Below, piece by piece: positions 1-8,560 of a stretch of DNA of 64,000 nt. The position numbers and the translations under genes are program-made. Position 1 is the first letter of the stretch. Each line of letters opens with the position of its first letter. The notes beneath the pieces were generated by a model that worked only from the letters and a program-made list of their open reading frames with translations, did not search any database and was not told the origin of the DNA. Source of the stretch: Solihabitans fulvus. Its GTDB lineage: Bacteria; Actinomycetota; Actinomycetes; Mycobacteriales; Pseudonocardiaceae. The DNA lies in contig NZ_VUOB01000028.1 in NCBI RefSeq assembly GCF_008386585.1, positions 155,512 through 219,511 of the forward strand. The letters are read 5' to 3'.

Positions 1-925
1 CGTCGCCGGCGAGGAACACGCGGCCGACCGCGAACCTCTGGGCCGCGGCGCTGCGGGGGCGCCAGGAGAGGACGCTGCGCACCTCGACGTCGAGGTCGGG
101 ATCGCCGACCGCCGTCCGGACGATCGCGGCGCAGCGCTCGGGCGTGAAGTCCTCGGGGCGTTCGCCGGCGTCGACGTCGCAGGCCACGTGGAAGACCCAG
201 TTCGTCTCGCCGTCCACGGTGGCCAGCAGGCCGGGTGCCTGCGGCGTGGTGATGGTGCAGGTGGCGAAGGCCATGCCGCGCAGGTGGGGTCGGAGGTCGG
301 CGCGGAACAGGATGTTGATCATCGACTTGCCGAGGTCGCCAGGGCCGGTGGTGCCCACGCCGAGGGCGGTCCGCACGGTGCTGTGCGTGCCGTCGGCGGC
401 GACCACGTGCGCGCACCGCAGCGCGTAGCGGCCGTCGGGTCCGTCCAGTTCGACGTCGACCCCGTCGGCGTCCTGCGCGATGCCGACCAGGCGGGTCGAC
501 CAGCGCAGGTCCGCTCCTCGGCGCGACAGGTCGGCGGCCACGACGGCGTCGAGCCGGTCCTGCGCGCAGACGCCGCGCAGCCTGAACGGCGTCACGTCCG
601 GTTCGTCGGCGGAGGGGGTCGGCATGGGCACGGTCACGACATCGCCCGCGCCCATGTCGACGACGGTCCGCGCCACCGCCTTGCCCACGCCGCCCCGGAG
701 GTCGACCGCGGCGGCGTCCACGGCGGCGTCGAGCCCGAGTTCGCGCAGGATCTCGACGGTGCGCGCTCCGATGCCGGTGGCGCGCGGGTGGACCGAAGGA
801 CCGGACCGCCGTTCGACCAGCACCACAGGGACGCCATGGTGGGTGAGCAGCGCTGCGGCGAGCAGGCCGACGCTGCCGCCGCCCACCACAAGCACCGGCA
901 CTTCTGGATACAATGTTTCCGTCAT
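1..925 (-). CDS. FAD-dependent aromatic hydroxylase, C-terminus outside window
   Basis: Read on the minus strand from ATG at 925; the gene runs off the left edge. The N-terminus carries a Rossmann dinucleotide fold, VLVVGGGSVGLLAAALL, followed by a VERR acidic strand end. The last visible residues, FLAGDA, are the second FAD-binding motif of the p-hydroxybenzoate hydroxylase family, so about 305 of the usual 450-550 residues are present. The family uses NAD(P)H, FAD and O2 to hydroxylate phenolic or polyketide-like aromatic substrates; the substrate here is unknown. It is divergent from a TetR repressor 56 bp away, the usual arrangement for an inducible detoxifying monooxygenase. Confidence 0.85.
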   Translation of the reverse strand, partial: MTETLYPEVPVLVVGGGSVGLLAAALLTHHGVPVVLVERRSGPSVHPRATGIGARTVEILRELGLDAAVDAAAVDLRGGVGKAVARTVVDMGAGDVVTVPMPTPSADEPDVTPFRLRGVCAQDRLDAVVAADLSRRGADLRWSTRLVGIAQDADGVDVELDGPDGRYALRCAHVVAADGTHSTVRTALGVGTTGPGDLGKSMINILFRADLRPHLRGMAFATCTITTPQAPGLLATVDGETNWVFHVACDVDAGERPEDFTPERCAAIVRTAVGDPDLDVEVRSVLSWRPRSAAAQRFAVGRVFLAGD

Positions 926-932
926 GGATACA
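905..932. promoter_or_regulatory. Direct repeat TGGATACA, candidate TetR operator
   Basis: The octamer TGGATACA occurs at 905-912 and again at 925-932, 20 bp apart (about two helical turns). The copies overlap the start of the FAD monooxygenase and lie upstream of the TetR start at 982. Position and spacing fit an operator for the divergently encoded repressor. The repeats are seen; the role is inferred. Confidence 0.35.
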
Positions 933-981
933 CCGTAGCCAGAAGGTAGGATGGGGGTCAACGAGGAAAGGAATCGCCCCG

Positions 982-1686
982 ATGACCGAACCCGCCCCCT
1001 CGTCGGTGTGGACACGGCCGCGCCCCGAACCGCGTCGACGCGCTCCCGGAGTGGACCAGTACGTGGCCGCCGCGCTGGCCGTCGCGGACGCGGAGGGACT
1101 GGCGGCGGTGTCGATGCGCAGGGTCGCGGGCGATCTCGGTTCCGGGACCGCCTCGCTCTACCGGTACATCACCAACCGCGACGAGCTGGTGGACCTGATG
1201 ATCGACGCGGCGCAGGGCGAGGATCCGCTGCCCGAGTCCACCGAGGACTGGCGCGCCGGCCTGGGCGCGGTCGCGCACGCGCTGCGCGCGACGCTGCTGC
1301 GACACCCCTGGCTGGCGGGTGAGCTGACGGGAAGGCCCGCCCTCGGCCCCAACTCGTTGCGGCGGTCCGAGTCCGCGCTGCGGGCCGCCGTCGCGCTCAC
1401 GCCCGACATCACCCTGGCCTCGCAGGCGCTCGGCGCCGTGCACGCGTACGTGCTGGGTTCGGTCGCCACCCAGCAGGCACTTCGACGCGCGGAGCAGCGC
1501 ACCGGCCTGACCGAGGAGGAATGGCAGCGCAGCGTCGGTCCCTACATCAGCGAGGTCCTCGCGGCGGGTGAGCACCCGATGCTCGCCCGCCGCGTCCTCG
1601 AAGCCGAGGAGCTCGACCCCGACGTCGAGTTCGCGTTCGGCCTGGACTGCGTGCTCGACGGACTCGCCGCCCGACTTGGTCGCTGA
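982..1686 (+). CDS. TetR-family transcriptional repressor
   Basis: 234 residues from ATG 982, with a purine-rich AGGAAAGGAA sequence 9-18 bases upstream. A longer in-frame start at 913 exists but has no ribosome site and would overlap the divergent gene. An N-terminal helix-turn-helix lies near residues 30-75 (VAAALAVADAEGLAAVSMRR, then SLYRYITNRDELVDLM). The C-terminal part resembles the TetR_C_1 ligand-binding domain of the TetR(D)/ActR group. It probably represses itself and the divergent flavin monooxygenase until a small aromatic effector binds. Confidence 0.88.
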   Translation: MTEPAPSSVWTRPRPEPRRRAPGVDQYVAAALAVADAEGLAAVSMRRVAGDLGSGTASLYRYITNRDELVDLMIDAAQGEDPLPESTEDWRAGLGAVAHALRATLLRHPWLAGELTGRPALGPNSLRRSESALRAAVALTPDITLASQALGAVHAYVLGSVATQQALRRAEQRTGLTEEEWQRSVGPYISEVLAAGEHPMLARRVLEAEELDPDVEFAFGLDCVLDGLAARLGR

Positions 1687-1720
1687 GCGGACAGGCCGGG
1701 ACCGCCGGTGGACGTGCTGG

Positions 1721-2308
1721 TCAGCGACCACCCGGCAGGCCGGCGTTGGGCGGCCACGCTGGGTCGTTCCTGGGCAGCAGTGCCGGCGACGGTCGCAGTA
1801 GATAGCGGGCGATGAGACAGTCGATCACGGCAATCGCGCACGCAGCGAACGGGAGCAGCAAGTAGACCGGGACCGGCAGGCCGCCGTGCACGTCTGGCCG
1901 GGCCGTTGATCCACCTGCGTGCGTCGGGGTCATGACCAGGACGAAGCAGGCCAGCGCTGCGGTGCCAACAGTGGCGATGCCCAGCACGAGCAGGACGCGC
2001 AGCGCGACCCGAGTTCCCGCGATGTCGAGGTACTCGCCGGTCGCGTAGCTCGTGGCCCACAGGAGGCTGAACGCGATCAGGAGCAAGAAGAACACCGAGC
2101 ACAACTCGATCGCGATCATCATCCAGTTGAAGGGACTGCGGGCGTTGGGCAGCGCGCCGCCGCCCCACCACATGAGGACTCCCACCACCAGGCTCACGGC
2201 GGCCGAGACGGCTCCGGTCAGCATGCTGGTGGCGCGGATCTTCCGCACCACTGAGGACGACACCCAGAGGTACTGGGGCGTCGGTTCCTGGCCCTGGATG
2301 ATGATCAT
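1721..2308 (-). CDS. Four-helix membrane protein of the WXG-like cassette
   Basis: 195 residues; the start ATG at 2308 overlaps the stop of the upstream WXG-like gene (ATGA), so translation is coupled. Four hydrophobic stretches are visible: SMLTGAVSAAVSLVVGVLMW, MMIAIELCSVFFLLLIAFSL, a VLLVLGIATVGTAALACFVL segment and VYLLLPFAACAIAVIDCLI. The C-terminus is proline-rich. I recognise no family. It is the last gene of the cassette and may anchor or export the small upstream proteins, but this is inferred only from operon position. Confidence 0.7.
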   Translation of the reverse strand: MIIIQGQEPTPQYLWVSSSVVRKIRATSMLTGAVSAAVSLVVGVLMWWGGGALPNARSPFNWMMIAIELCSVFFLLLIAFSLLWATSYATGEYLDIAGTRVALRVLLVLGIATVGTAALACFVLVMTPTHAGGSTARPDVHGGLPVPVYLLLPFAACAIAVIDCLIARYLLRPSPALLPRNDPAWPPNAGLPGGR

Positions 2309-3072
2309 GCGTTGATGTGCCAGTTCATTCCGTCGGGGTCGTTCACGCTGGCGTGCCCGAGCAGGTCGGCGTTGGTCCTCGCCCAGTCCCCGAGGTCGTC
2401 GTGGATCTTCTGCTTGATGTTGCCCTGCTCGATCGCGATGGTCTGGGTGAACGACTGCATCGCCACCACCGCGGCGATGATCAGGCCGATGGAGAGCCCA
2501 GCCGCCCCGGCCAAGGCCGCGACGGCCGCGGGAAGCCCCACGACCGTGCACGCGGCGACGATGGCACCGATCGCCCCGACAACGAATATGACCAGAGCGG
2601 CGATGATCGCGATCCAGAAGTTGTCGATCGCGTTGGCCAGATTGACCAGCGACGACTTCATCTGGTTGGCGAGGTCCTTGATGCTGTTGAGGCCCGACAC
2701 CTGCGCGGGGACGATGGCCTTGTACGCCTCGGCGGCGCGTCCGTGCCACTCGACGGTGGTCTTGAGCTTGTCCAGCGAGAGGTTCCCGGCGATGTCGCCC
2801 GCCGGGTTGCCGATCTGGTTCACCCACTGGTCGCCGACGTTCTTCAGCCGGTCGGAGTCTCCGGCCTTGTCGAACAGCTGGTTCACCTTGCCCCAGAACT
2901 CATGCACCTTGTCCCGCAGCACGATCAGCCCGGCACGAATGGGATCGACAAGATCGGACAGGAAGTCGGGCACCCAGCTGAGGATGCGGTCGGCCTTGTC
3001 GAAGAACTCCCTGAGCTTGCGGTCGATGTCCCGCGTCTTCTGTCGAGCCTCGGCGATCAGAGTGTCGGCCAT
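2305..3072 (-). CDS. WXG100-like protein with hydrophobic helical pair
   Basis: 255 residues from ATG 3072. The first 170 residues are predicted long helices with a WHGRAAEAY motif near residue 107, matching the W-x-G turn of type VII (ESX) substrates. Two glycine/alanine-rich membrane helices follow (IAIIAALVIFVVGAIGAIVA and a second beginning AAVAALAGAAG), then a charged tail. It sits 13 bases downstream of the EspC-like gene. Actinomycetes often encode such large WXG-domain proteins as secreted effectors or scaffolds. No toxin domain is visible, so its role stays open. Confidence 0.65.
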   Translation of the reverse strand: MADTLIAEARQKTRDIDRKLREFFDKADRILSWVPDFLSDLVDPIRAGLIVLRDKVHEFWGKVNQLFDKAGDSDRLKNVGDQWVNQIGNPAGDIAGNLSLDKLKTTVEWHGRAAEAYKAIVPAQVSGLNSIKDLANQMKSSLVNLANAIDNFWIAIIAALVIFVVGAIGAIVAACTVVGLPAAVAALAGAAGLSIGLIIAAVVAMQSFTQTIAIEQGNIKQKIHDDLGDWARTNADLLGHASVNDPDGMNWHINA

Positions 3073-3085
3073 GGCGTTCTCCCCC

Positions 3086-3415
3086 CTAGTAGATTCCGTT
3101 GAGCCGGTGCAGGTTGGCATCCTCGTCGCGCTGGTAGACGTCGGCCGAGGCGCGCAGCGCGGTGCCGACCGCGTGCAGGTTGTCCGCGGCCTGCTTGATG
3201 ATGTCCTCCAGCTTGGTGCGGGCGTCGTTGTAGGTCGCGTCGAGGCCATGGTCGGCGGCCCACTTCGACACGTCGTCCGGGGTGAGGTGCAGGCTTCCGA
3301 TGGTGGTCCTGGGTCCACCGGTCAGGTCTGCGGCCGCGTTGTCCCACGTGGTGGCGTCGGACCGCAACGCGTCCAGGGCTACGGCGACCTGTTTGCCGTT
3401 CGGTGTCGGGCTCAT
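3086..3415 (-). CDS. Small ESX/EspC-like secretion-associated protein
   Basis: 109 residues, entirely helical by composition, ending in YQRDEDANLHRLNGIY. The layout, with a short helix, a loop containing the WAADHG turn, then a long helix ending in a Y-x-x-x-D/E element, fits the WXG100/EspC superfamily of type VII secretion substrates, which are normally about 100 residues. It lies between a YbaB-like gene and a larger WXG-like protein, the order seen in actinomycete ESX accessory cassettes. No EccC or EccD gene is in the window, so the export machinery must be elsewhere. Confidence 0.6.
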   Translation of the reverse strand: MSPTPNGKQVAVALDALRSDATTWDNAAADLTGGPRTTIGSLHLTPDDVSKWAADHGLDATYNDARTKLEDIIKQAADNLHAVGTALRASADVYQRDEDANLHRLNGIY

Positions 3416-3434
3416 CCTCTGCTCTTCCCATCCC

Positions 3435-4136
3435 TCATGCGACCGGTGGCGTGGGCATCAGCCCGAGCCTGCGGAGAAACGCGGTCGGATCGCTGACCAG
3501 CGCGGTGAGTTCGCTGATTGCCGGGCTGTGCGGCCCACTCGCGAGCTCGCCGGGCGAACTCCTGGTGTGCAGTTGCCGCAGCACGTTCAGCAGTTCGTAC
3601 TCGATCTCGGAGTTGCGCGCGCCCGCCGCCCAATGCGCGTCGACCACCAACGACAGGATCCGGCCTTGTTTGGCCGTCCCGCTGGCGTGACGGCCGGGAC
3701 TCTCCGCCGCGACCGTGCGGTCGACGATCGGGGACACTTGGTCGGAGAACCGCGCCAGGTCCGCCGACACGGCATCGACCAGTCTCATCACGTCCGCCCG
3801 GCTCAACGGCACCTCCTCGACCCGGCTCGATGGCGTCGGCCCTGTGTCCGGTGTGGACGATTGCTGTTCCACCTGCACGGCAAGGGCTTGCATGGTGGCG
3901 GCGTTGGTCGCGGCCAGCACGCAGGCGTGCAACCCGTGCGGATCCACCAGCGTCTTCCACTCGGCGGCGAGGTTCACCGACACCACGTCCGCCGTCGGAG
4001 TGACCGCGACCGTGATCACACCGTCAGGGTCCCGGCCCTCGATGCTGTCGGCGGCGGCCTCAGCCGACGGTGTGGCCGGTCGAGCGTTGTAGTCCTCGTC
4101 GTCGGCTTCCTCGAAGCCCCAACGGCGATCGTTCAT
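3435..4136 (-). CDS. YbaB/EbfC-like domain protein
   Basis: 233 residues; the start ATG 4136 overlaps the stop of a small upstream ORF. Residues 35-90 (DGVITVAVTPTADVVSVNL and the following helix) resemble the beta-hairpin/helix of YbaB/EbfC nucleoid proteins, which often precede WXG100 genes in actinomycetes. Residues 110-230 are an unassigned helical domain rich in acidic and proline linkers. It is probably the cassette's first main gene and may act as an ESX-associated chaperone or DNA-binding protein. The domain call is from local pattern only. Confidence 0.6.
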   Translation of the reverse strand: MNDRRWGFEEADDEDYNARPATPSAEAAADSIEGRDPDGVITVAVTPTADVVSVNLAAEWKTLVDPHGLHACVLAATNAATMQALAVQVEQQSSTPDTGPTPSSRVEEVPLSRADVMRLVDAVSADLARFSDQVSPIVDRTVAAESPGRHASGTAKQGRILSLVVDAHWAAGARNSEIEYELLNVLRQLHTRSSPGELASGPHSPAISELTALVSDPTAFLRRLGLMPTPPVA

Positions 4137-4327
4137 GTCCCGCTCCTGCGGTTGGTGACGGCGGCCAGCATCTCGGCCAGTCGTTGGTTGATGCGATCCC
4201 CTGTGACACACAGCAGCGCTTCGACAGCACTGCGTAACCCCCGGCGAGATGGTGCCACAGCCCGCCGGCACGTCGCCACCACTTGAGCCAGCCGACGCAT
4301 CTCCTTGCCGCGCACGGCTCCCGGCAA
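4133..4327 (-). CDS. Small basic helical ORF coupled to the YbaB-like gene
   Basis: Up to 64 residues from TTG 4327; an ATG at 4300 gives a 55-residue alternative (MRRLAQVVATCRRAVAPSRR at its start). The stop overlaps the next start (ATGA), as for genes lower in this cassette, which is the main reason to believe it. The protein is very basic and helical. No homologue is recognised; it could be a leader ORF. Confidence 0.35.
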   Translation of the reverse strand: MPGAVRGKEMRRLAQVVATCRRAVAPSRRGLRSAVEALLCVTGDRINQRLAEMLAAVTNRRSGT

Positions 4328-4438
4328 TCCCCGCTGCTTTCATCCGGCGAGACACCGCCGACCGGCCCGGCCACTGGATCGTTTCACCACTATTGCCGCT
4401 TGCCAGTGAAAAGCGCGCGCCGATACAGTGCCTTTTTA

Positions 4439-4455
4439 TTAGGAAACTTTCTTAA
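4439..4455. promoter_or_regulatory. Palindromic operator TTAGGAAA-C-TTTCTTAA
   Basis: An interrupted palindrome with one mismatch in eight paired positions. It lies in a locally AT-rich stretch 68 bp upstream of the secreted phosphoesterase start. It resembles the AGGAAA/TTTCCT operators reported for ROK-type repressors of secreted-hydrolase genes in streptomycetes. The palindrome is seen; identity of the regulator is inferred. Confidence 0.5.
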
Positions 4456-4522
4456 CAGTTAGGTTCCAGGCCCCAGGTCCACGAACGACCCGAGTTCCCT
4501 GTCCGGCCCGAAGGAGCACGAC

Positions 4523-6121
4523 GTGCGCCCACACCTCCTCCGCCGAACCCTGTCCGCGCTCGTGGCCGTCACCGCCACGGGCTTCCTGCTCTCCTCGGCC
4601 GTCTCCGTTCCCGCGTACGCGGCCGACATCCTGCTGTCCCAGGGAAAACCGGTGGCCACCTCCACCGTGGAGAAGCCTTCGCTCAGCGGTGACAAGGCCG
4701 TCGACGGCGACACCACGACGCGGTGGGCGAGCGCCGTGAGCGCCGATCCTCAGTGGCTGCGCGTCGACCTCGGCCAACCGTCCACAGTGCACAGAGTGCA
4801 ACTGAACTGGGAGGCCGCCTACGCCAAGAAGTACCGGATCGAGATCTCCGACGACGGCGTGCACTTCAGCGTGGTCACCACCGTCGACAACGGCCGCGGC
4901 GGGACCGACACCCTCTCCGGCCTCAACGCGCACGGCCGGTACCTGCGGTTCGTCGGCACCACCCGCGCCACGAAGTACGGCTACTCCCTCTGGGAGATCC
5001 AGGCGTTCGGCACCGCCGACTCGACCGGCGACACCCAGCCCCCGACCAGGCCGACCGGGCTCACCACCGGCGCGGTCACCGCGAACAGCGTCGCGCTGTC
5101 CTGGTCGCCCTCGACCGACAACGTCGGTGTCGTCGGCTACGACGTGCTGCGCGCCGGTCAGGTGGTCGCGACCAGCGCGACCACCTCCTACAACGACACC
5201 GGTCTCGCCCCGGACACCAGCTACACCTACGCCGTCCGCGCCAGGGACGCCGCGGGGAACACCTCGGCGGCCAGCGACGCGGTCACCGCGCGGACGCAGT
5301 CCGGCGGCACCGGCTCGTTCGTGCTCGCGGCGGCCGGCGATATCGCGGAACGCTGCACCGCGAGCGACCCGAACTGCGTGCACCCGAAGACCGCGAAACT
5401 GGTCGAGGCGATGCGGCCAGCAGCCGTGATCACCATGGGCGACAACCAGTACGACGACGCCCACCTGTCGGACTTCCAGAAGTACTACGACACGACGTGG
5501 GGCAGATTCAAGAACATCACCCACCCGATCCCCGGCAACCACGAGTCCTACGACAGCCCGAAGTACCAGGGCTACCACGACTACTTCGGCCAGATCGCCA
5601 CCCCGCAGGGCAACAACTACTACAGCTGGGACATGGGCAACTGGCACTTCGTCGCGCTGGACTCCAACGACTTCGTCACGCACGAACTCGCCGAGTCCCC
5701 GCAGCTCACCTGGCTGAAGCAGGACCTGGCCAAGAACACCAAGGGCTGTGTGGCCGCCTACTACCACCACCCCCGGTACAGCTCCGGTGACCACGGCGAC
5801 AACCCGGACAGCATCGCGCTGTGGCAGCTCATGGTCGACAACAAGGTGGACCTGGTGCTCAACGGGCACGACCACGACTACGAGCGGTTCCTGCCGCAGA
5901 ACACCGACGGCAGGGCGGACCCGAACGGCCCGGTCGAGATCGTCGGCGGCACCGGCGGCGCCGACCTCTACGACCTGCACGCGACCCACCCCACCACGGC
6001 GAAACTGCTGCGCACGTACGGCGTGCTGAAGCTGTCGATGACCGACACCACGTTCGCGACGCAACTCATCGGCGTCGACGGGGCGGTCCTGGACAGCAGC
6101 CCGACCTACACCTGCCACTAA
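4523..6121 (+). CDS. Secreted metallophosphoesterase with discoidin and FN3 domains
   Basis: 532 residues from GTG 4523, with AAGGAG 7-12 bases upstream. A signal peptide covers about residues 1-33 (MRPHLLRRT, hydrophobic core, then AYAAD). Residues 34-168 form an F5/8 type C (discoidin) carbohydrate-binding domain, 173-258 an FN3 domain, and about 265-532 a calcineurin-like phosphoesterase. Visible metal and catalytic motifs are AAGDIA, GDNQYDD (near 306), GNHE (near 338), YHHP and GHDHDYER (near 447). It should act outside the cell on phosphate esters or cell-wall material, with the discoidin module binding glycan. It leads an operon with an MFS exporter and a TolB-like protein. Confidence 0.92.
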   Translation: MRPHLLRRTLSALVAVTATGFLLSSAVSVPAYAADILLSQGKPVATSTVEKPSLSGDKAVDGDTTTRWASAVSADPQWLRVDLGQPSTVHRVQLNWEAAYAKKYRIEISDDGVHFSVVTTVDNGRGGTDTLSGLNAHGRYLRFVGTTRATKYGYSLWEIQAFGTADSTGDTQPPTRPTGLTTGAVTANSVALSWSPSTDNVGVVGYDVLRAGQVVATSATTSYNDTGLAPDTSYTYAVRARDAAGNTSAASDAVTARTQSGGTGSFVLAAAGDIAERCTASDPNCVHPKTAKLVEAMRPAAVITMGDNQYDDAHLSDFQKYYDTTWGRFKNITHPIPGNHESYDSPKYQGYHDYFGQIATPQGNNYYSWDMGNWHFVALDSNDFVTHELAESPQLTWLKQDLAKNTKGCVAAYYHHPRYSSGDHGDNPDSIALWQLMVDNKVDLVLNGHDHDYERFLPQNTDGRADPNGPVEIVGGTGGADLYDLHATHPTTAKLLRTYGVLKLSMTDTTFATQLIGVDGAVLDSSPTYTCH

Positions 6122-6129
6122 GAGCTCCT

Positions 6130-7362
6130 ATGTACATCGCCGCGAACCACGCCCCTGACCCGCCGACCGCCACCGACCGAGGCCCCGGGCTGAGCCGGGT
6201 GTCCGCCAACGTCGTGGCGCTCGGCATGGTCAGCCTGGTCACCGACGTCTCCTCGGAGATGGTGACCGCCGTGCTCCCGCTGTACCTGGTGCTCGGCCTC
6301 GGTCTGAACCCGTTGCAGTTCGGCCTGCTCGACGGGCTCTACGCCGGGGCGACCGCGATCCTCCGGATGCTCGGCGGGCACCTCGCCGACCGCTGGCGGC
6401 GGCTCAAGGCGGTCGCCGGTGTCGGCTACGGCCTGTCCGCCGTGTGCAAGCTCGGCCTACTGGCGGCCGGGTCCTCGGTCGCCGCGATCGGCGTCGTGCT
6501 CGCGGCCGACCGCACCGGCAAGGGCCTGCGCACCGGGCCGCGCGACGCGCTGATCTCGCTGAGCAGCGAGCCCGCGCTGCTCGGCAGGTCGTTCGGCGTG
6601 CACCGGACGCTGGACACCGTCGGCGCGTTCCTCGGTCCGCTGGCCGCGATGGCGGTGCTGGCGCTCAGCCTCGGCAGCTATCCGTCGGTGTTCTTCGCCA
6701 GCTTCTGCGTCGCCTCGGTCGCGGTGCTGCTGTTGGCGCTGTTCGTCCGCGACCGACGGGGAGCCGTCGAGCGCGCCGAGGTGTCCGTGCGGGCGGCCGT
6801 GAACCTGTTGCGGCACGGCGACTTCCGCAGAGTGGCCCTGTGGGCGGCGGTGCTTGGCCTGGCCACCGTCGGCGACTCGTTCGTCTACCTGGCGCTGCAA
6901 CGGCGTTGGGACGTCGCGGCGACGTACTTCCCGCTGCTGCCGCTGGGCACCGCAGGCGTCTACCTGCCGCTGGCCGTCCCGGTCGGCCGACTCGCCGACC
7001 GGATCGGCCGGTGGCCGGTGTTCCTCGCCGGGCATGCGGCGCTCGGCGCGGCGCTGCTCCTGCTGTGCGGACCGGTGTCCTGGGCGGGTTTCGCCGTGCT
7101 GGCGCTCGGCCTGCACGGCGTGTTCTACGCGGCTACCGACGGGGTGCTGATGGCCGCGGCCGGACCACTGGTCCCTGCCGGGCTGCGGGCCACCGGGCTC
7201 GCGGTCGTGCAAACCGGGCAGGCGGTCGCCAGGATGCTCTCGTCTGTCCTGTTCGGACTGTCGTGGACTCTTCTTGGGCTGCGCCCCGCCATGCTCGTCG
7301 CGGCGGGCGCGCTCACCGTTGTCGTCCTCGTGGCGGCGTTCAGCAGACAGGTGCGGACATGA
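6130..7362 (+). CDS. MFS transporter
   Basis: 410 residues from ATG 6130, eight bases after the phosphoesterase stop. Repeated hydrophobic segments fit 11-12 membrane helices. The N-half contains GGHLADRWRRLK, the loop 2-3 signature of the major facilitator superfamily, and the C-half has GRLADRIGRW at the matching position. The SSEMVTAVLPLYL and ADRTGKGLRTGPRDALIS segments are typical of the MFS branch that accompanies phosphatase and TolB-like genes. Substrate unknown; from operon context it may export or import a product handled by the secreted enzyme. Confidence 0.88.
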   Translation: MYIAANHAPDPPTATDRGPGLSRVSANVVALGMVSLVTDVSSEMVTAVLPLYLVLGLGLNPLQFGLLDGLYAGATAILRMLGGHLADRWRRLKAVAGVGYGLSAVCKLGLLAAGSSVAAIGVVLAADRTGKGLRTGPRDALISLSSEPALLGRSFGVHRTLDTVGAFLGPLAAMAVLALSLGSYPSVFFASFCVASVAVLLLALFVRDRRGAVERAEVSVRAAVNLLRHGDFRRVALWAAVLGLATVGDSFVYLALQRRWDVAATYFPLLPLGTAGVYLPLAVPVGRLADRIGRWPVFLAGHAALGAALLLLCGPVSWAGFAVLALGLHGVFYAATDGVLMAAAGPLVPAGLRATGLAVVQTGQAVARMLSSVLFGLSWTLLGLRPAMLVAAGALTVVVLVAAFSRQVRT

Positions 7363-8306
7363 GGAAGATCGTTCTCGCGCTCGCCGGGTCGATCCTGCTG
7401 ATCGGGGCGGCGGTGATCTTCACCGTGACCGCGCGCCAGGGCTCCTCCTCGGCGGAGCCCCCGGTCGAGCAGCTCACGCTCGCGCCCGGCCAACTGTTGT
7501 TCCGCAGCAACGACACCGGAAGGGTCACTGCGGTGCCGCTGGCCGACCCCGGCGGGGCTCGCCGATCCAGCGGCATGAAGTGCGACCGGTTCGCCGTCGC
7601 GCGGCAGACCGCGGTGTGCCTGGCAGCGCGGCCGGGCGTGCTCCCACCGGTCACCGATATCATGGTCCTCGACGCCAATCTCGCCGTCCGCCACCAGGAG
7701 GCCCTGCCGGGAACGCCGAGCCGCGCCAGAGTGTCCCCGGACGGGAAGCTCGTGCAGTGGACGCTGTTCGTCACCGGAGACTCCTACGCCGCAACGGGTT
7801 TCTCGACGAGGGCCGGGCTGTACGAGGTGGAGACCGAGCGACTGGTCAAGACGATCGAGGAACTTCCGGTGTTCCTCGACGGCAACCGGTACTTCGCATC
7901 GGACGTCAACTACTGGGGCATCACGTTCGCGCCGGACGGCAACCGTTTCTACGCCACCCTCGGCAGTAGGGGCAGGACGTACCTGGTCGAGGCGGACTAC
8001 GCGCGCTACCAGGGCAAGGCGATCCGCGAGAACGTCGAGTGCCCGTCGCTGTCCCCGGACGGCACCAGGATCGCGTTCAAGAAGAAGGTCGGAGACGGAG
8101 TCTGGCGACTGTCGGTCCTCGACCTCGCGACGCAGCAGGAGACCGCACTCGCCGAGACCCTCAGCGTCGACGACCAGGCGCTCTGGCAGGACGACAGGAC
8201 CGTCCTCTACCGGCTGGACAACGACATCTGGGCAGTCCAGGCCGACGGCACCAGCAGTCCCCGGCTGCTGGCCCGCGACGCCTCCTCGCCCGCGGTCACA
8301 AGCTGA
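7359..8306 (+). CDS. TolB-like beta-propeller protein, membrane anchored
   Basis: 315 residues; ATG 7359 overlaps the MFS stop (ATGA). An N-terminal helix (IVLALAGSILLIGAAVIF) anchors it with the rest outside. Repeated blades of the form VSPDGKLVQW, FAPDGNRFYA and LSPDGTRIAF mark WD40/TolB-type propeller repeats. No catalytic residues are apparent. It probably binds protein or glycan at the cell surface together with the phosphoesterase. Translational coupling makes it part of the same three-gene operon. No strong terminator hairpin is visible after 8306. Confidence 0.82.
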   Translation: MRKIVLALAGSILLIGAAVIFTVTARQGSSSAEPPVEQLTLAPGQLLFRSNDTGRVTAVPLADPGGARRSSGMKCDRFAVARQTAVCLAARPGVLPPVTDIMVLDANLAVRHQEALPGTPSRARVSPDGKLVQWTLFVTGDSYAATGFSTRAGLYEVETERLVKTIEELPVFLDGNRYFASDVNYWGITFAPDGNRFYATLGSRGRTYLVEADYARYQGKAIRENVECPSLSPDGTRIAFKKKVGDGVWRLSVLDLATQQETALAETLSVDDQALWQDDRTVLYRLDNDIWAVQADGTSSPRLLARDASSPAVTS

Positions 8307-8427
8307 GCAGGAAACGAGCACAGCTCCCGCAGAACGGTCCAGCGAGCCCGCTCGGCTCCGGCCAACTGGTTGACCGTGAGCCTCTCGTTGGCGGTGCCCG
8401 GATCCCGTGGACCACCCTCCTGGCCCA

Positions 8428-8455
8428 TGACAGCGCCGTGTCAGGAGTGCTGTCA
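8428..8455. promoter_or_regulatory. Inverted repeat TGACAGC / GCTGTCA
   Basis: Perfect seven-base arms at 8428-8434 and 8449-8455, in the 254-bp gap after the TolB-like gene and about 105 bp upstream of the DUF4097 start. GTGTCAG also recurs at 8438-8444 and 8476-8482. This looks like a repressor site for the DUF4097 gene; the regulator is unknown. The rest of the gap shows no gene. Confidence 0.4.
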
Positions 8456-8560
8456 CCGCGGTGGCCGTCCGGTGTCAGCGCGGCGGGCGATCGTTGCTTC
8501 CGTGATCAGCACGGGGTCCCCACCAACGGGGACGCCCGAACGAGTTCTCAGGAGCACACC

